From Candidatus Pacearchaeota archaeon (GTDB lineage Archaea > Nanobdellota > Nanobdellia > Pacearchaeales > GW2011-AR1), in NCBI GenBank assembly GCA_018303925.1, contig JAGVXF010000011.1:10563-61963 (forward strand): 51,401 nucleotides of DNA. Direction: 5' to 3'. How positions within the stretch are numbered: position 1 is the stretch's first letter; every line of letters starts with the position of its first letter. Shown here piece after piece: positions 1 through 9,305 of this stretch. The notes beneath the pieces are model-generated. The model was not told the DNA's origin, made no database searches, and was given only the letters and a program-made list of their open reading frames with translations. A program made the position numbers and the translations under genes.

Positions 1-149
1 TGCATTTCTTCAACGGGCTGTTCAATGCTAACGCCCCCACCAACAATTCTTATTTTATCCCCCAATTTTAATTTTCCTTCTAATTTTATTGCTGCTGCCC
101 CTACCTTGCTAAAATAGTTTGAAACCACTCCAATATGCTTTTCTTTCAT
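1..149 (-). CDS. Translation elongation factor-like protein (EF-Tu/EF-1A domain 2-like), partial, runs off left edge
   Basis: Reverse-strand translation MKEKHIGVVSNYFSKVGAAAIKLEGKLKLGDKIRIVGGGVSIEQPVEEM; beta-barrel domain 2-like pattern. Confidence 0.55.
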   Translation of the reverse strand, partial: MKEKHIGVVSNYFSKVGAAAIKLEGKLKLGDKIRIVGGGVSIEQPVEEM

Positions 150-190
150 TAAAAATATAACATTCAAAATTATTTAAACTTAACGAAAAA

Positions 191-320
191 TAGCCCCACT
201 CGAATCCAAGGGGTTCTTTCGTGCCTTACCCGGATCCTCAAAGAGGTTCTCGTGCCCTACCCGGATCCTCAAAGAGGTTCTCGTGCCCTATGGGTATCGA
301 ACCGTGTGGTTCGAATCAAT
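191..320. repeat. Degenerate tRNA-3'-end-like/tandem repeat array beside tRNA-Gln (perfect 31-bp unit twice at 227-257 and 258-288)
   Basis: tacccggatcctcaaagaggttctcgtgccc twice in tandem; distal tagccccactcgaatcc resembles the tRNA 3' end tagccccacccggattcgaa. Confidence 0.8.
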
Positions 321-392
321 AGCCCCACCCGGATTCGAACCGGGGTCACAGGCTTCAAAGGCCTGCATACTTGACCGCTGTACTATGGGGCT
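321..392 (-). tRNA. tRNA-Gln (anticodon TTG)
   Basis: RC AGCCCCATAGTACAGCGGTCAAGTATGCAGGCCTTTGAAGCCTGTGACCCCGGTTCGAATCCGGGTGGGGCT; cloverleaf, anticodon loop CTTTGAA. Confidence 0.9.
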
Positions 393-572
393 ATTAAGAT
401 TAATCTTTTAAGATTCGTTTCATTTTAAAATCTTCTTATTAAAAAGTACAAGATGTTTTATAAAGAAACAAACTTATCCAAAAGAAACAACATCCTGTTT
501 AACTTAAAAATCCTGACGAATCTGTTTCACTTGATAATTTTGATGAATTAATATAAAAGGAAATAAATAAGG

Positions 573-803
573 TTGTTTATGGAAAAAGCTACGTTGTTTT
601 GCCCGAGGGAAAAAGTTTTTTTCAAGGATCTTTTTGTTGAGAGGTATATACTTCCAACGCAAGAGTCTCACCTTTCAAAGATGGGAAAATTAAAAGTTAG
701 GATTTTGGAAGTAATTGGGGAAAAGGTTTTGGTTCTCCTGCCAAAATGGATGGCAAGAGGCAAAATGGATACAGCTTTGATTGACATTAAGTATCTTGAA
801 TAA
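573..803 (+). CDS. Hypothetical protein
   Basis: 76-aa ORF, no recognised motif. Confidence 0.4.
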   Translation: MFMEKATLFCPREKVFFKDLFVERYILPTQESHLSKMGKLKVRILEVIGEKVLVLLPKWMARGKMDTALIDIKYLE

Positions 804-898
804 CACAAGAAAAAAATTGAGTAAATAAAGGTCAGGCTTTGTTAAGTCGTTAGTTTCCTTTTTTAACGAACCTTTTGATTTTTAGTTAAAAATTCCCT

Positions 899-1693
899 TC
901 AAAAAACAGAATGGTAGAATAACTCCCTATTCACATCCTGCCTTTTTGGGGATATGCTATGAAAGATTTCTTTAATTCTGAAAGGCTCATTGTATTTTTC
1001 ACCAACAAGACATGAAGCAAGTTTTTTATATTCAATACTGGCATCTGAGTTTGGCTTAAAATAAGTTGAAGGAATAAACTGGGCCTGCGCCCTTAAAACA
1101 TTCACGTCGTGAGGAATCATTGCAAGCACGGGAACTTCACTTGTTTTTTCTATATTCTCAATCGAGAGCTCAAAATTTTTTTTGTAAACTTTATTTATTA
1201 TGATTCCTGAAATAGGAGTCCCTCTTTTTTTTGCAATGGCAATTGCCTTTATGGTCATAGTTAAAGTAGGAATATCCGGGGTAGAAACAACAAAAAGTTC
1301 ATCCGAAGTTATCATTGTTGCAAGAGTCTCGTTGTTCAAAGAGGGGGATGAATCAATTAAAATAAAATCATACCTATGCTTTAATCTTCTGACTCTATCT
1401 TTTAGTTTTAAGGGATCAAATTGCTTTTTTGGATAAATTGAGGCAGGAATAATCTCAAAATCTTCATATTCATAAATTGCATCATGAATATCTACATCAT
1501 CAGTTAAAACATGGTGTATTGTTTTTTCAGGCTCAATTATATTTAAATGGGTCCCAAGATTTGGCGCTGAAAAGTTTGCATCAACTAACAAAACTTTTTT
1601 CCCTAACGATGCAAGTGCTGCGCCAAGAGAAATTGTGCTTGTGGTTTTGCCAACACCACCTTTAAGACTTAAAATTCCTATCACCTTCCCCAT
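899..1693 (-). CDS. minD: MinD/ParA-family ATPase
   Basis: MGKVIGILSLKGGVGKTTSTISLGAALASLGKKVLLVDAN; deviant Walker A. Confidence 0.9.
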   Translation of the reverse strand: MGKVIGILSLKGGVGKTTSTISLGAALASLGKKVLLVDANFSAPNLGTHLNIIEPEKTIHHVLTDDVDIHDAIYEYEDFEIIPASIYPKKQFDPLKLKDRVRRLKHRYDFILIDSSPSLNNETLATMITSDELFVVSTPDIPTLTMTIKAIAIAKKRGTPISGIIINKVYKKNFELSIENIEKTSEVPVLAMIPHDVNVLRAQAQFIPSTYFKPNSDASIEYKKLASCLVGEKYNEPFRIKEIFHSISPKRQDVNRELFYHSVF

Positions 1694-1811
1694 GCCTAAA
1701 AATAATGAAATATTGTTTAAATATGTTTTTAATTGATTCTTAGTTTATTTGGTCTTCTAAAAAAGAATTTGTAGATAATTTTATAAAGAAAATCATCAAT
1801 CTTGGGTTAGA

Positions 1812-1904
1812 GCCCGGGTAACTCAGCCTGGATAGAGTGCCAGCCTTCTATAATTTAATCTTGAAGTGAGCTGGAAGTCGCAGGTTCAAATCCTGTCTCG
1901 GGCG
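1812..1904 (+). tRNA. tRNA-Arg (anticodon TCT) with an 18-nt BHB intron at 1851-1868 (position 37/38)
   Basis: Acceptor GCCCGGG/CTCGGGC, T-arm GCAGGTTCAAATCCTGT, anticodon stem CCAGC/GCTGG; CTTC/GAAG 4-bp helix between 3-nt bulges TAT and TGA; spliced loop CTTCTAA. Confidence 0.9.
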
Positions 1905-1975
1905 TTTTTAAAGCACTTGTAATAATCAAAACTACCCTCTATAATTAAGGGAATTGCATATTCTGGATAAAAACC

Positions 1976-2881
1976 TCAAACCTCGGCTTTATCAAAATCT
2001 CTTGCTAAGGTCGTGTTCTTGAAAACTCCTTTTGCTTCTGCGAGAATTCCTTTCATATTTTTTAAATGTCTACTTCCGACATGCGTGAGGATTAACTTTT
2101 TTACTTTTCCCTTCTTTGCAACTTCTGCGGCCTGAGTTACAGTCATATGTAAATGCTCTTCTGCCTCTTTTTCAAGCTCTTTTGAATAAGTCCCTTCACA
2201 GATAAAAATGTCTGAATCTTTTACAAAAGGCAAAATTCTTTTGTTCAATTTTGTATCAAGAACAATTGAAATTTTTTTGCCGTCTTCCTTGTATATTAAA
2301 TCTTTTGATTTGAATTTTTTTCCGTTGTAAGTTATATCTTTACCTTCCTTTAATTTTTGCAAAAAAGGGCCTTCGGGCAACCCTGACTTTTTCAATTTAT
2401 CTTTATCAATTCTTTTACTCCCTTTTACCCCAAAAGAATAAGCAAGAGCAGGAATTCCATGCTCCATCTCTTCAGCTGAGATGAAGAAATTTTTCCTTTC
2501 ATAAAAAATTCCTGGCTTTATTTCTTCAACCTTAATTTCATAGGTTTTGTAAAAATTGAAAATCTCAAGCATCTTCTTTATTTTTTCATTAATTCCCTTT
2601 GGACCATAAATAAAAAGAGTTTTATTGTAACCACTAAAAGCAAGAGTTGACAAAATTCCGGGAAGGCCCAAAACATGGTCTCCGTGCCAGTGAGTTATCA
2701 AAATTTTTGTGATTTTGCACGGATTAAGTTCAGCTTTTCTAAACTGCCTCTGAGTTCCTTCCCCGCAGTCAATTAAAATATTTTCCTCGTTAAAATCGAG
2801 GAGAATTGAAGTGTGATTCCTTGCACGGCTGGGTATTTGGTCCCCCGTTCCAAGAAAAGTCAAATGCACTTTTGAAGTCAT
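1976..2881 (-). CDS. rnz: Ribonuclease Z (tRNA 3' processing endonuclease)
   Basis: LGTGDQIPSRARNHTSILL, ITHWHGDHVLGLPG, LTHVGSRH; metallo-beta-lactamase ELAC family. Confidence 0.92.
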   Translation of the reverse strand: MTSKVHLTFLGTGDQIPSRARNHTSILLDFNEENILIDCGEGTQRQFRKAELNPCKITKILITHWHGDHVLGLPGILSTLAFSGYNKTLFIYGPKGINEKIKKMLEIFNFYKTYEIKVEEIKPGIFYERKNFFISAEEMEHGIPALAYSFGVKGSKRIDKDKLKKSGLPEGPFLQKLKEGKDITYNGKKFKSKDLIYKEDGKKISIVLDTKLNKRILPFVKDSDIFICEGTYSKELEKEAEEHLHMTVTQAAEVAKKGKVKKLILTHVGSRHLKNMKGILAEAKGVFKNTTLARDFDKAEV

Positions 2882-2934
2882 AATTAATACAAGAAGGTGG
2901 GGTTTTAATAATTAGTGATTCAAAGAATGAGTTC

Positions 2935-3159
2935 TTAAGGCAGTTTGTTGAAAAAGTTTATTAGATATAAGGCTATTGAAAGTATAATCACAAGCCCTCC
3001 CGCAATAAAAGTGATGCCAAAAAAATCAAAATTGTCTTTAAAGTAAGAAATAATCAGCAAAAGAAGCGCTAAAGCAAGAAAAACTTCCCTTAATTCAATC
3101 ATCACCTTTAAAGTTCCCATTGGAAAAATTAGGGAAGGCAAGTTTAAATAATTTGCCAA
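2935..3159 (-). CDS. Small membrane protein
   Basis: 74 aa with two hydrophobic segments. Confidence 0.55.
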   Translation of the reverse strand: MANYLNLPSLIFPMGTLKVMIELREVFLALALLLLIISYFKDNFDFFGITFIAGGLVIILSIALYLINFFNKLP

Positions 3160-3228
3160 AAGCTCCCGCTAATATTAAGTTTTTTAAGAATTCTACCCTC
3201 AGCGAAAAATACGAGGATGAACGCTCAC

Positions 3229-3474
3229 TTACTTAAGTGCAGTTGAAGCAGGAGAAATATAGATAATAGTGTCCCCACGAAGAAAAGCCAATCCAAGACT
3301 TTTTTTGTGGACTCCATTTTCCATTTCTTTCACATTATCCATCACCAGATTGATGTGGATGTCAAAAGCTAAAAGAGTTCCAACGAACTCCTTGTCGCCC
3401 TTCAACCGGACTAAGACTTCTTTACCTTTGGACGTGTTTAACAAATCCAACGGTCTCTCAATTCCGTTAACCAT
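3229..3474 (-). CDS. Sm-like archaeal protein (Lsm)
   Basis: RPLDLLNTSKGKEVLVRLKGDKEFVGTLLAFDIHINLVMDNV...LRGDTIIYISP; Sm1/Sm2 motifs. Confidence 0.92.
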   Translation of the reverse strand: MVNGIERPLDLLNTSKGKEVLVRLKGDKEFVGTLLAFDIHINLVMDNVKEMENGVHKKSLGLAFLRGDTIIYISPASTALK

Positions 3475-3791
3475 ATCCTATACGTGGCAAGTTCGTTTAT
3501 AAATTTTTTTATATTTAAAAAACTAAATTTTTTGTTCATTTTTTCCAAAATCAATTTAATTTTTCCATATTCCTTCGAGAAAAAATTTTTTGAAAAAGGT
3601 CAATCTAAAAAAATTTAAATATACTGTTCAAATTATATATTGCAAATGATTTAACCTAAGAGAAAATTCTGCATTAACTCTTTACTTATTATGAAAACTT
3701 ATCCTTCATGTAAAAATTCAAAGCGGACATGAGAATAATTTAGAAGACAGGAAAGTTTATAAACAAAAAATGGAAAAAAGATATATAGAAA

Positions 3792-4151
3792 ATGAAAGCA
3801 GGAAAAAAGTTAACAGGTGGAAAGTATGTTAAACAAAGAAAGAAAAAGAAGTATGAAAGAACCGGGCAAAAAAGAAATGTCAAGCTTGGGGAAGAAAAAA
3901 GAAAAAAAGTGAGGACTGCCGGCGGCGGAAAAAAAGTTTTTCTCCTGAGGGGAAACACAATCAATGTCCAAATTAAAGATAAAAAACAAAAACTGGTCAT
4001 AAAAAACGTTTTGGAAACCCCATCAAACAGATTCCTTGCAAGGCAGAACATAATTACAAAAGGAACAATTGTTCAGACAGACGCAGGAAAAGTGAAAGTC
4101 ACAAACAGACCGACTCAGGAAGGAAACATTAACGGGATTTTGATTGAGTGA
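3792..4151 (+). CDS. rps8e: 30S ribosomal protein S8e
   Basis: KKKYERTGQKRNVKLGEEKRKKVRTAGGGKKVFLLRGNTINV...ETPSNRFLARQNIITKGTIV. Confidence 0.93.
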   Translation: MKAGKKLTGGKYVKQRKKKKYERTGQKRNVKLGEEKRKKVRTAGGGKKVFLLRGNTINVQIKDKKQKLVIKNVLETPSNRFLARQNIITKGTIVQTDAGKVKVTNRPTQEGNINGILIE

Positions 4152-4230
4152 ATTTTAAATCCCCAAAAAATTCTTCAATAATTTTAAAGCTCACGAAAAG
4201 GTTTTTAAACCATTTCCTAATAAATCTAAT

Positions 4231-4539
4231 ATGGCAAAGGTAAGAATCAAATTAAATTCGACTGATATTGGTATGCTCAACGAAATTTGCAACTCTATTA
4301 AAAATCTTTCTCAAAACTCAGGAATTACAATTTCTGGACCCGTTCCTCTTCCAACAAAAAAGCTTAGAGTAACAACGAGAAAATCCCCATGCGGAGACGG
4401 AACCGCCACCTTTGACAGGTTTGAAATGAGAATACACAAAAGATTAATTGACCTTCCTGCAAACGAAAAAGTTCTTCATCACATCATGAGGATGAAAGTT
4501 CCAAAATCGGTCAACATAAAAATAGAGATGAAGGACTAA
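4231..4539 (+). CDS. rps10: 30S ribosomal protein S10 (uS10)
   Basis: ISGPVPLPTKKLRVTTRKSPCGDGTATFDRFEMRIHKRLIDL. Confidence 0.95.
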   Translation: MAKVRIKLNSTDIGMLNEICNSIKNLSQNSGITISGPVPLPTKKLRVTTRKSPCGDGTATFDRFEMRIHKRLIDLPANEKVLHHIMRMKVPKSVNIKIEMKD

Positions 4540-4958
4540 AATTCGCTGAATATTTCTTCAACCGGAATCAGTTTTTTAATCAGGCCTTCTTTGTCTTCCA
4601 ACCAGGAACAGTTTTTCCTGATAAAATATCTTTCACATTCGACTTCTTTGAGGCACATTTCTTCGTAAGTCACTTTCGAAACAATTTTGAATTTTGGAAC
4701 CCCAAAAAGTTCATTTAAACAACTTGTAAGTTTCAGGGTATTTTCATAAGTTCTTCCGGCATAACCGTCGCAACCGCTTGGATATGTTTTGCAAAAAAAA
4801 GAGCCGATTTTAACCTTTTTTGGATTTTTGTAATTTGAAATGTCTAACTTTGAAATCTTGATTTTGGAGTACTCTTTTTTGCCAAAAGAAAAATTAAAAA
4901 CTTTTTTAAATTCAAGAGTCCCAAGTATCCCTTCAAGTTTTTCTCCGTTAAGACCCAT
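4536..4958 (-). CDS. Hypothetical protein
   Basis: 140-aa ORF, Cys-containing, converges on rps10. Confidence 0.6.
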   Translation of the reverse strand: MGLNGEKLEGILGTLEFKKVFNFSFGKKEYSKIKISKLDISNYKNPKKVKIGSFFCKTYPSGCDGYAGRTYENTLKLTSCLNELFGVPKFKIVSKVTYEEMCLKEVECERYFIRKNCSWLEDKEGLIKKLIPVEEIFSEF

Positions 4959-5060
4959 AAAATTATGGGGTCTTTTTCTTTATAAGGATTGTTCTTTTTA
5001 GAAATTTATATTTGCCTCGAGTATAAAAAAATTTATAACCCTCTTTTTCGTAGGAAAAAT

Positions 5061-5492
5061 ATGGGAGAGTTAAGGGGGGCTGAAATTGGAAAAAACCTTG
5101 AAAAGGTGATTTTTGATTTAAAAGAAAATGAAGAAGGATGGACGTCTCCTGAAGCCCTTGAGATGCATCATGAATATCCCCATTTTCTTTTTTTAGATCA
5201 GCCAGTTTCAAAAGAATATGACGAAAAATATGAAAAAACTCTTTATGTTATAAGAATCGGCCCGGGAAAGAATGATTTTTATGTAGACTTTAATAAATCA
5301 AAAGATTATATATGGAAGAGGATATTTCTTGAGGAAGATGATTTCGAAGACGCCTTGTATGAACCCTCGATTGCCGTTATTGAATATGAAAAACCAAAAA
5401 CACTCAAAGACCAGATCGATGAAGCGGAAGAAAATCAGGACTATGAACTCGCTGCAAAATTAAAGGATAAAATAAAAAAAGAAAGCCAATAA
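5061..5492 (+). CDS. UvrB/UvrC-motif (UVR) containing protein
   Basis: C-terminal LKDQIDEAEENQDYELAAKLKDKIKK. Confidence 0.6.
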   Translation: MGELRGAEIGKNLEKVIFDLKENEEGWTSPEALEMHHEYPHFLFLDQPVSKEYDEKYEKTLYVIRIGPGKNDFYVDFNKSKDYIWKRIFLEEDDFEDALYEPSIAVIEYEKPKTLKDQIDEAEENQDYELAAKLKDKIKKESQ

Positions 5493-5543
5493 TTATGGAA
5501 AAACCCTTATAAATCGCATTTGCTTTTTTTATTTGAGGTGAAA

Positions 5544-7940
5544 ATGAAAAATCGCGGGATTGCTTTTGTTTTAAGTTTTAAAGAGATATCTATAAAAGAT
5601 ATTCCGCTTGTGGGGGGAAAAAATGCCTCGCTTGGGGAAATGTACAGGAATCTTTCAAAAAAAGGGGTTGACATTCCAAACGGATTTGCGGTTACGTCTC
5701 ACGCTTACAACTATTTTCTTGACAAAACTGGGCTTCGCGCAAAAATAAAAAAAATTTTATCAACGCTTAATACCAGAAACATAAAAAATCTTAGAGCCCA
5801 TGGAAAAAAAATACGTGGAGAAATACTTAAAGCAAAACTTCCTGAAGATCTCGGAAAAGAAATAATAAAATATTACAAAAAATTATCTTTTGAGTATCAT
5901 GATAAAAATACCGACGTTGCTGTCCGCTCTTCGGCGACTGCAGAGGACCTACCCGACGCATCTTTCGCAGGGCAACAGGACACTTATTTAAATGTTCGCG
6001 GTGAAGAAAAAGTTTTAAAGTCATGTATAAAATCATTTGCTTCACTTTTTACAAACAGGGCAATTTCATACCGTGAAGACAAAGGATTCAGCCATTTTGA
6101 CATTGCACTTTCAATTGGTGTGCAAAAAATGGTAAGAAGCGACCTAGCTTCATCAGGAATTATGTTTTCACTTGACACAGAATCCGGGTTTAAGGATGTT
6201 GTTTACATAACCTCAATTTACGGGCTTGGAGAAAATATAGTCCAGGGTGCTGTGAATCCCGACGAGTTTTATGTTCATAAGCCAACCTTAAAAAAAGGAT
6301 TCAGACCAATCATCTCCAAAAAATCAGGAAACAAAAAAATAAAGATGATTTATTCAAAAGACAAAAAAAACCCGACTAAAAATGTTTCCGTTTCCCCTGA
6401 AAACCAAAAAAAGTTTTCAATAAATGATGAAGAAATATTGAAACTTGCAAGATTGGCGGTTTTAATTGAAGAACACTACAAAAAACCAATGGATATTGAA
6501 TGGGCTAAGGATGGAAAACTCGGCAGACTTTTTATTGTTCAGGCAAGACCAGAAACAGTTCAGAGTAGGAAAGACACAAATAACTTTGAAGAATATGTAC
6601 TGATAGAAAAGGGAAAAGTTTTGGTTGAAGGAAAAAGTGTTGGTTCAAGGATAGGAACTGGAAAAGTAAAAGTGATAAAAGATGCCTCGGGAATAAACTC
6701 ATTTAAGAAAGGTGAAGTTCTTGTGACTGAAATGACTGACCCTGACTGGGAGCCTATAATGAAAATCGCTTCTGCGATTGTAACGGATAAAGGCGGGAGA
6801 ACTTCTCATGCAGCAATAATCTCAAGAGAATTTAAAATTCCTGCCGTGGTTGGAACAAATAATTCAACAAAGGTTTTAAAAACTGGGAAAGAGGTGACTG
6901 TCAGTTGCGCCCAAGGCGAAACAGGCTACGTTTATAATGGTAAACTTAAATATGAAATAAAAGAGCACAATCTGAAAAAAATTCCGAAAACAAAAACAAA
7001 AATTATGGTTATTGCGGGAACCCCTGAAGAAGCCTTTGAACAAAGTTTTATCCCAAATGACGGAGTGGGGCTTGCAAGAGAGGAGTTTATCATAAGTTCT
7101 TACATAAAAATACACCCTAACGCATTAATTAATTTTGAAAAGCTAAAAGACAAAAAGATAAAGGAAAAAATAAAAAAACTTACTTATGGCTACAAGGACA
7201 AAAAGCAATTTTATATTGATAAACTTGCAGAAGGAATTGGAACAATTGCCGCCGCATTTTACCCAAAAGATGTAATTGTCAGAACTTCTGATTTTAAGAC
7301 AAATGAATACAGAAACCTGATTGGAGGGGAACTTTATGAACCTGAAGAAGAGAATCCTATGCTTGGATTTAGGGGGGCAAGCAGGTATTACAATAAAAAA
7401 TTTATTGGGGCATTTAAACTTGAATGCAGATCCCTTAAAAAAGTCAGGGATGAATACGGATTAAAAAATGTAAAAATTATGATTCCATTTTGCAGGACTG
7501 TCAAAGAAGGGAAAAAAGTTGAAGAAATAATGGAAAAAGAAGGGCTTAAAAGAGGAAAAGACGGGCTTGAGATATATGTTATGTGCGAAATTCCTTCAAA
7601 TATTTTAATCGAGGACGAATTTTCAAAAATTTTTGATGGGTTTTCAATAGGCTCAAATGACCTTACACAATTAACTCTTGGACTTGACAGAGATTCTGAG
7701 ATTGTTGCAGGAGTTTCTAATGAGAAGGATAAAGCGGTTGAAAAATTTATTTCAGAAGTAATAAAAAAAGCCAAGAAAAGCAAAAGGAAAATAGGAATAT
7801 GCGGTCAGGGTCCCTCAGACTTTCCGGAATTTGCACAATTTTTGGTTAAAGAAGGAATTGATTCAATTTCGCTCAATCCAGATTCAATAATAAAAACAAC
7901 CTTAAAAATTGCTGAAGCTGAAAAAAAATTCAGAAGGTAA
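5544..7940 (+). CDS. ppsA: Phosphoenolpyruvate synthase
   Basis: LVGGKNASLGEM, TDKGGRTSHAAIISREFKIPAVVGT, FSIGSNDLTQLTLGLDRDS; start at 5544 after GAGGTG. Confidence 0.95.
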   Translation: MKNRGIAFVLSFKEISIKDIPLVGGKNASLGEMYRNLSKKGVDIPNGFAVTSHAYNYFLDKTGLRAKIKKILSTLNTRNIKNLRAHGKKIRGEILKAKLPEDLGKEIIKYYKKLSFEYHDKNTDVAVRSSATAEDLPDASFAGQQDTYLNVRGEEKVLKSCIKSFASLFTNRAISYREDKGFSHFDIALSIGVQKMVRSDLASSGIMFSLDTESGFKDVVYITSIYGLGENIVQGAVNPDEFYVHKPTLKKGFRPIISKKSGNKKIKMIYSKDKKNPTKNVSVSPENQKKFSINDEEILKLARLAVLIEEHYKKPMDIEWAKDGKLGRLFIVQARPETVQSRKDTNNFEEYVLIEKGKVLVEGKSVGSRIGTGKVKVIKDASGINSFKKGEVLVTEMTDPDWEPIMKIASAIVTDKGGRTSHAAIISREFKIPAVVGTNNSTKVLKTGKEVTVSCAQGETGYVYNGKLKYEIKEHNLKKIPKTKTKIMVIAGTPEEAFEQSFIPNDGVGLAREEFIISSYIKIHPNALINFEKLKDKKIKEKIKKLTYGYKDKKQFYIDKLAEGIGTIAAAFYPKDVIVRTSDFKTNEYRNLIGGELYEPEEENPMLGFRGASRYYNKKFIGAFKLECRSLKKVRDEYGLKNVKIMIPFCRTVKEGKKVEEIMEKEGLKRGKDGLEIYVMCEIPSNILIEDEFSKIFDGFSIGSNDLTQLTLGLDRDSEIVAGVSNEKDKAVEKFISEVIKKAKKSKRKIGICGQGPSDFPEFAQFLVKEGIDSISLNPDSIIKTTLKIAEAEKKFRR

Positions 7941-7941
7941 T

Positions 7942-8292
7942 TTAATTGTTTTCTATATCATATAAACTAATTACATTAAAATAATACACCGTCCCTCCGA
8001 CATAACCCTCTTGGTCGTTTCCATCCAAATTAGAATTATAATTTTGGACAAGCCTTATTTTTTCTTCATCAATTTCGACCATATGCCCTCCCGCTCTAAT
8101 TGAACCAGAATTTCTAGCGTTTTCTGTGCCTTCTTTAAGTTGATAAATAGAAGTATTAAAAGGCACTTCGTTAGATTCGACCATTGAAACCTTAAACTCA
8201 GAATTCTTTTTTAAAACCAACTTGACTAAAGAACCCTTAACAAGCCCTTTACTTTCCATATCCTCTTTTAGACCCATGAGAAAATGGGACAA
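7942..8292 (-). CDS. Hypothetical protein
   Basis: 116-aa ORF; alternative start 8277. Confidence 0.5.
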   Translation of the reverse strand: MSHFLMGLKEDMESKGLVKGSLVKLVLKKNSEFKVSMVESNEVPFNTSIYQLKEGTENARNSGSIRAGGHMVEIDEEKIRLVQNYNSNLDGNDQEGYVGGTVYYFNVISLYDIENN

Positions 8293-8334
8293 TTTAAACT
8301 TATAAAGATTATTATCTTACAAAATACAAATCAG

Positions 8335-8895
8335 ATGAAATCGGAATTCAAAATAAAAAAGAAAACAGCAATATTTATAATAACAATTTTATTTTTAGCC
8401 CTAATTGCGGGGTTTTTACTAACACAAAATAAAATGACGCGCGTTAAGCTTGAAACAAACTATGGAAACATTACAATTAATCTGTATTCAGATATGCCTT
8501 TAACGACCGGAAATTTTGTTAATTTAACCAAAAAGGGGGTTTATGATGGAGTCATTTTTCACAGAATTATTGAAGGATTTATGATTCAGGGAGGGGACCC
8601 GACCGGAACCGGATACGGGGACTCAAATATTCCTGAAATTAAGGATGAGTTCACACATGCAGGAGGAAATAAAAATAACAGAGGAACAATTTCAATGGCA
8701 AACGCAGGACCAGACACAGGCTCTTCACAATTTTTCATAAACCTTGCTGATAACAATTTTCTTGATTCAAAGCACCCTGCTTTTGGAAAAGTGGTTGAAG
8801 GAATGGAGATAGTTGACAAAATTGCAAAGGTTAAAACAGACGCAAATAATAGACCTATCCAAGAAGTTGTTATAATTAAAGCGGAATTGATATAA
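8335..8895 (+). CDS. Membrane-anchored cyclophilin-type peptidyl-prolyl cis-trans isomerase
   Basis: N-terminal TM then VIFHRIIEGFMIQGGDPTGTGYG...ISMANAGPDTGSSQFFI. Confidence 0.92.
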   Translation: MKSEFKIKKKTAIFIITILFLALIAGFLLTQNKMTRVKLETNYGNITINLYSDMPLTTGNFVNLTKKGVYDGVIFHRIIEGFMIQGGDPTGTGYGDSNIPEIKDEFTHAGGNKNNRGTISMANAGPDTGSSQFFINLADNNFLDSKHPAFGKVVEGMEIVDKIAKVKTDANNRPIQEVVIIKAELI

Positions 8896-8913
8896 AAATT
8901 AAATATTTTAAAA

Positions 8914-9297
8914 ATGAAAATTAAATATTTCAAGAATTACGAAAATTTACATGATTGCTATGTTGGCGAGAAAGATGGCAAATTTGATTATTACAATATA
9001 GTTTCAATAAGCAAAGACCATTTCTTTTTATTCGCAAATGATGAAAGTTCAAGCTTTCGTGACGGAAGATTTGACGGCTTTTATCGGTTTATGAATATCA
9101 GCAAAAACGATTTTGAATCTTTAAAAGAAGCGGCAAAGAGTAGGGACAGAGGAAGAGGGATTGGTTTGATTAAAAAAATTCACAAAAACAACTCAGATAA
9201 TAATCCACATGCAGCCAGCATAGAAGGAAGTCCAGAAAATTTTGATTTAAATAAAACTTTTGATTGTTATAGAAAGGCCAATCCAATCTTGGAATAG
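8914..9297 (+). CDS. Hypothetical protein
   Basis: 127-aa ORF. Confidence 0.5.
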   Translation: MKIKYFKNYENLHDCYVGEKDGKFDYYNIVSISKDHFFLFANDESSSFRDGRFDGFYRFMNISKNDFESLKEAAKSRDRGRGIGLIKKIHKNNSDNNPHAASIEGSPENFDLNKTFDCYRKANPILE

Positions 9298-9305
9298 ATT
9301 TATTT

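Noticed and set aside
191-320. CRISPR-like repeat array beside tRNA-Gln
   Set aside because: Only two perfect units directly in tandem with no unique spacers, and tRNA-like content; no cas genes in the window.
1200-1665. Plus-strand ORFs of 78 and 62 aa
   Set aside because: Antisense to minD, which has clear Walker motifs; shadow ORFs.
3172-3228. Possible box C/D sRNA between the small membrane protein and Lsm
   Set aside because: ggatgaa and ctga resemble box motifs, but the C box is not a good match and no C'/D' pair is evident.
7388-7783. 131-aa minus-strand ORF
   Set aside because: Lies inside ppsA, whose C-terminal PEP-binding motifs are in the other strand; Ser/Phe-rich antisense artefact.
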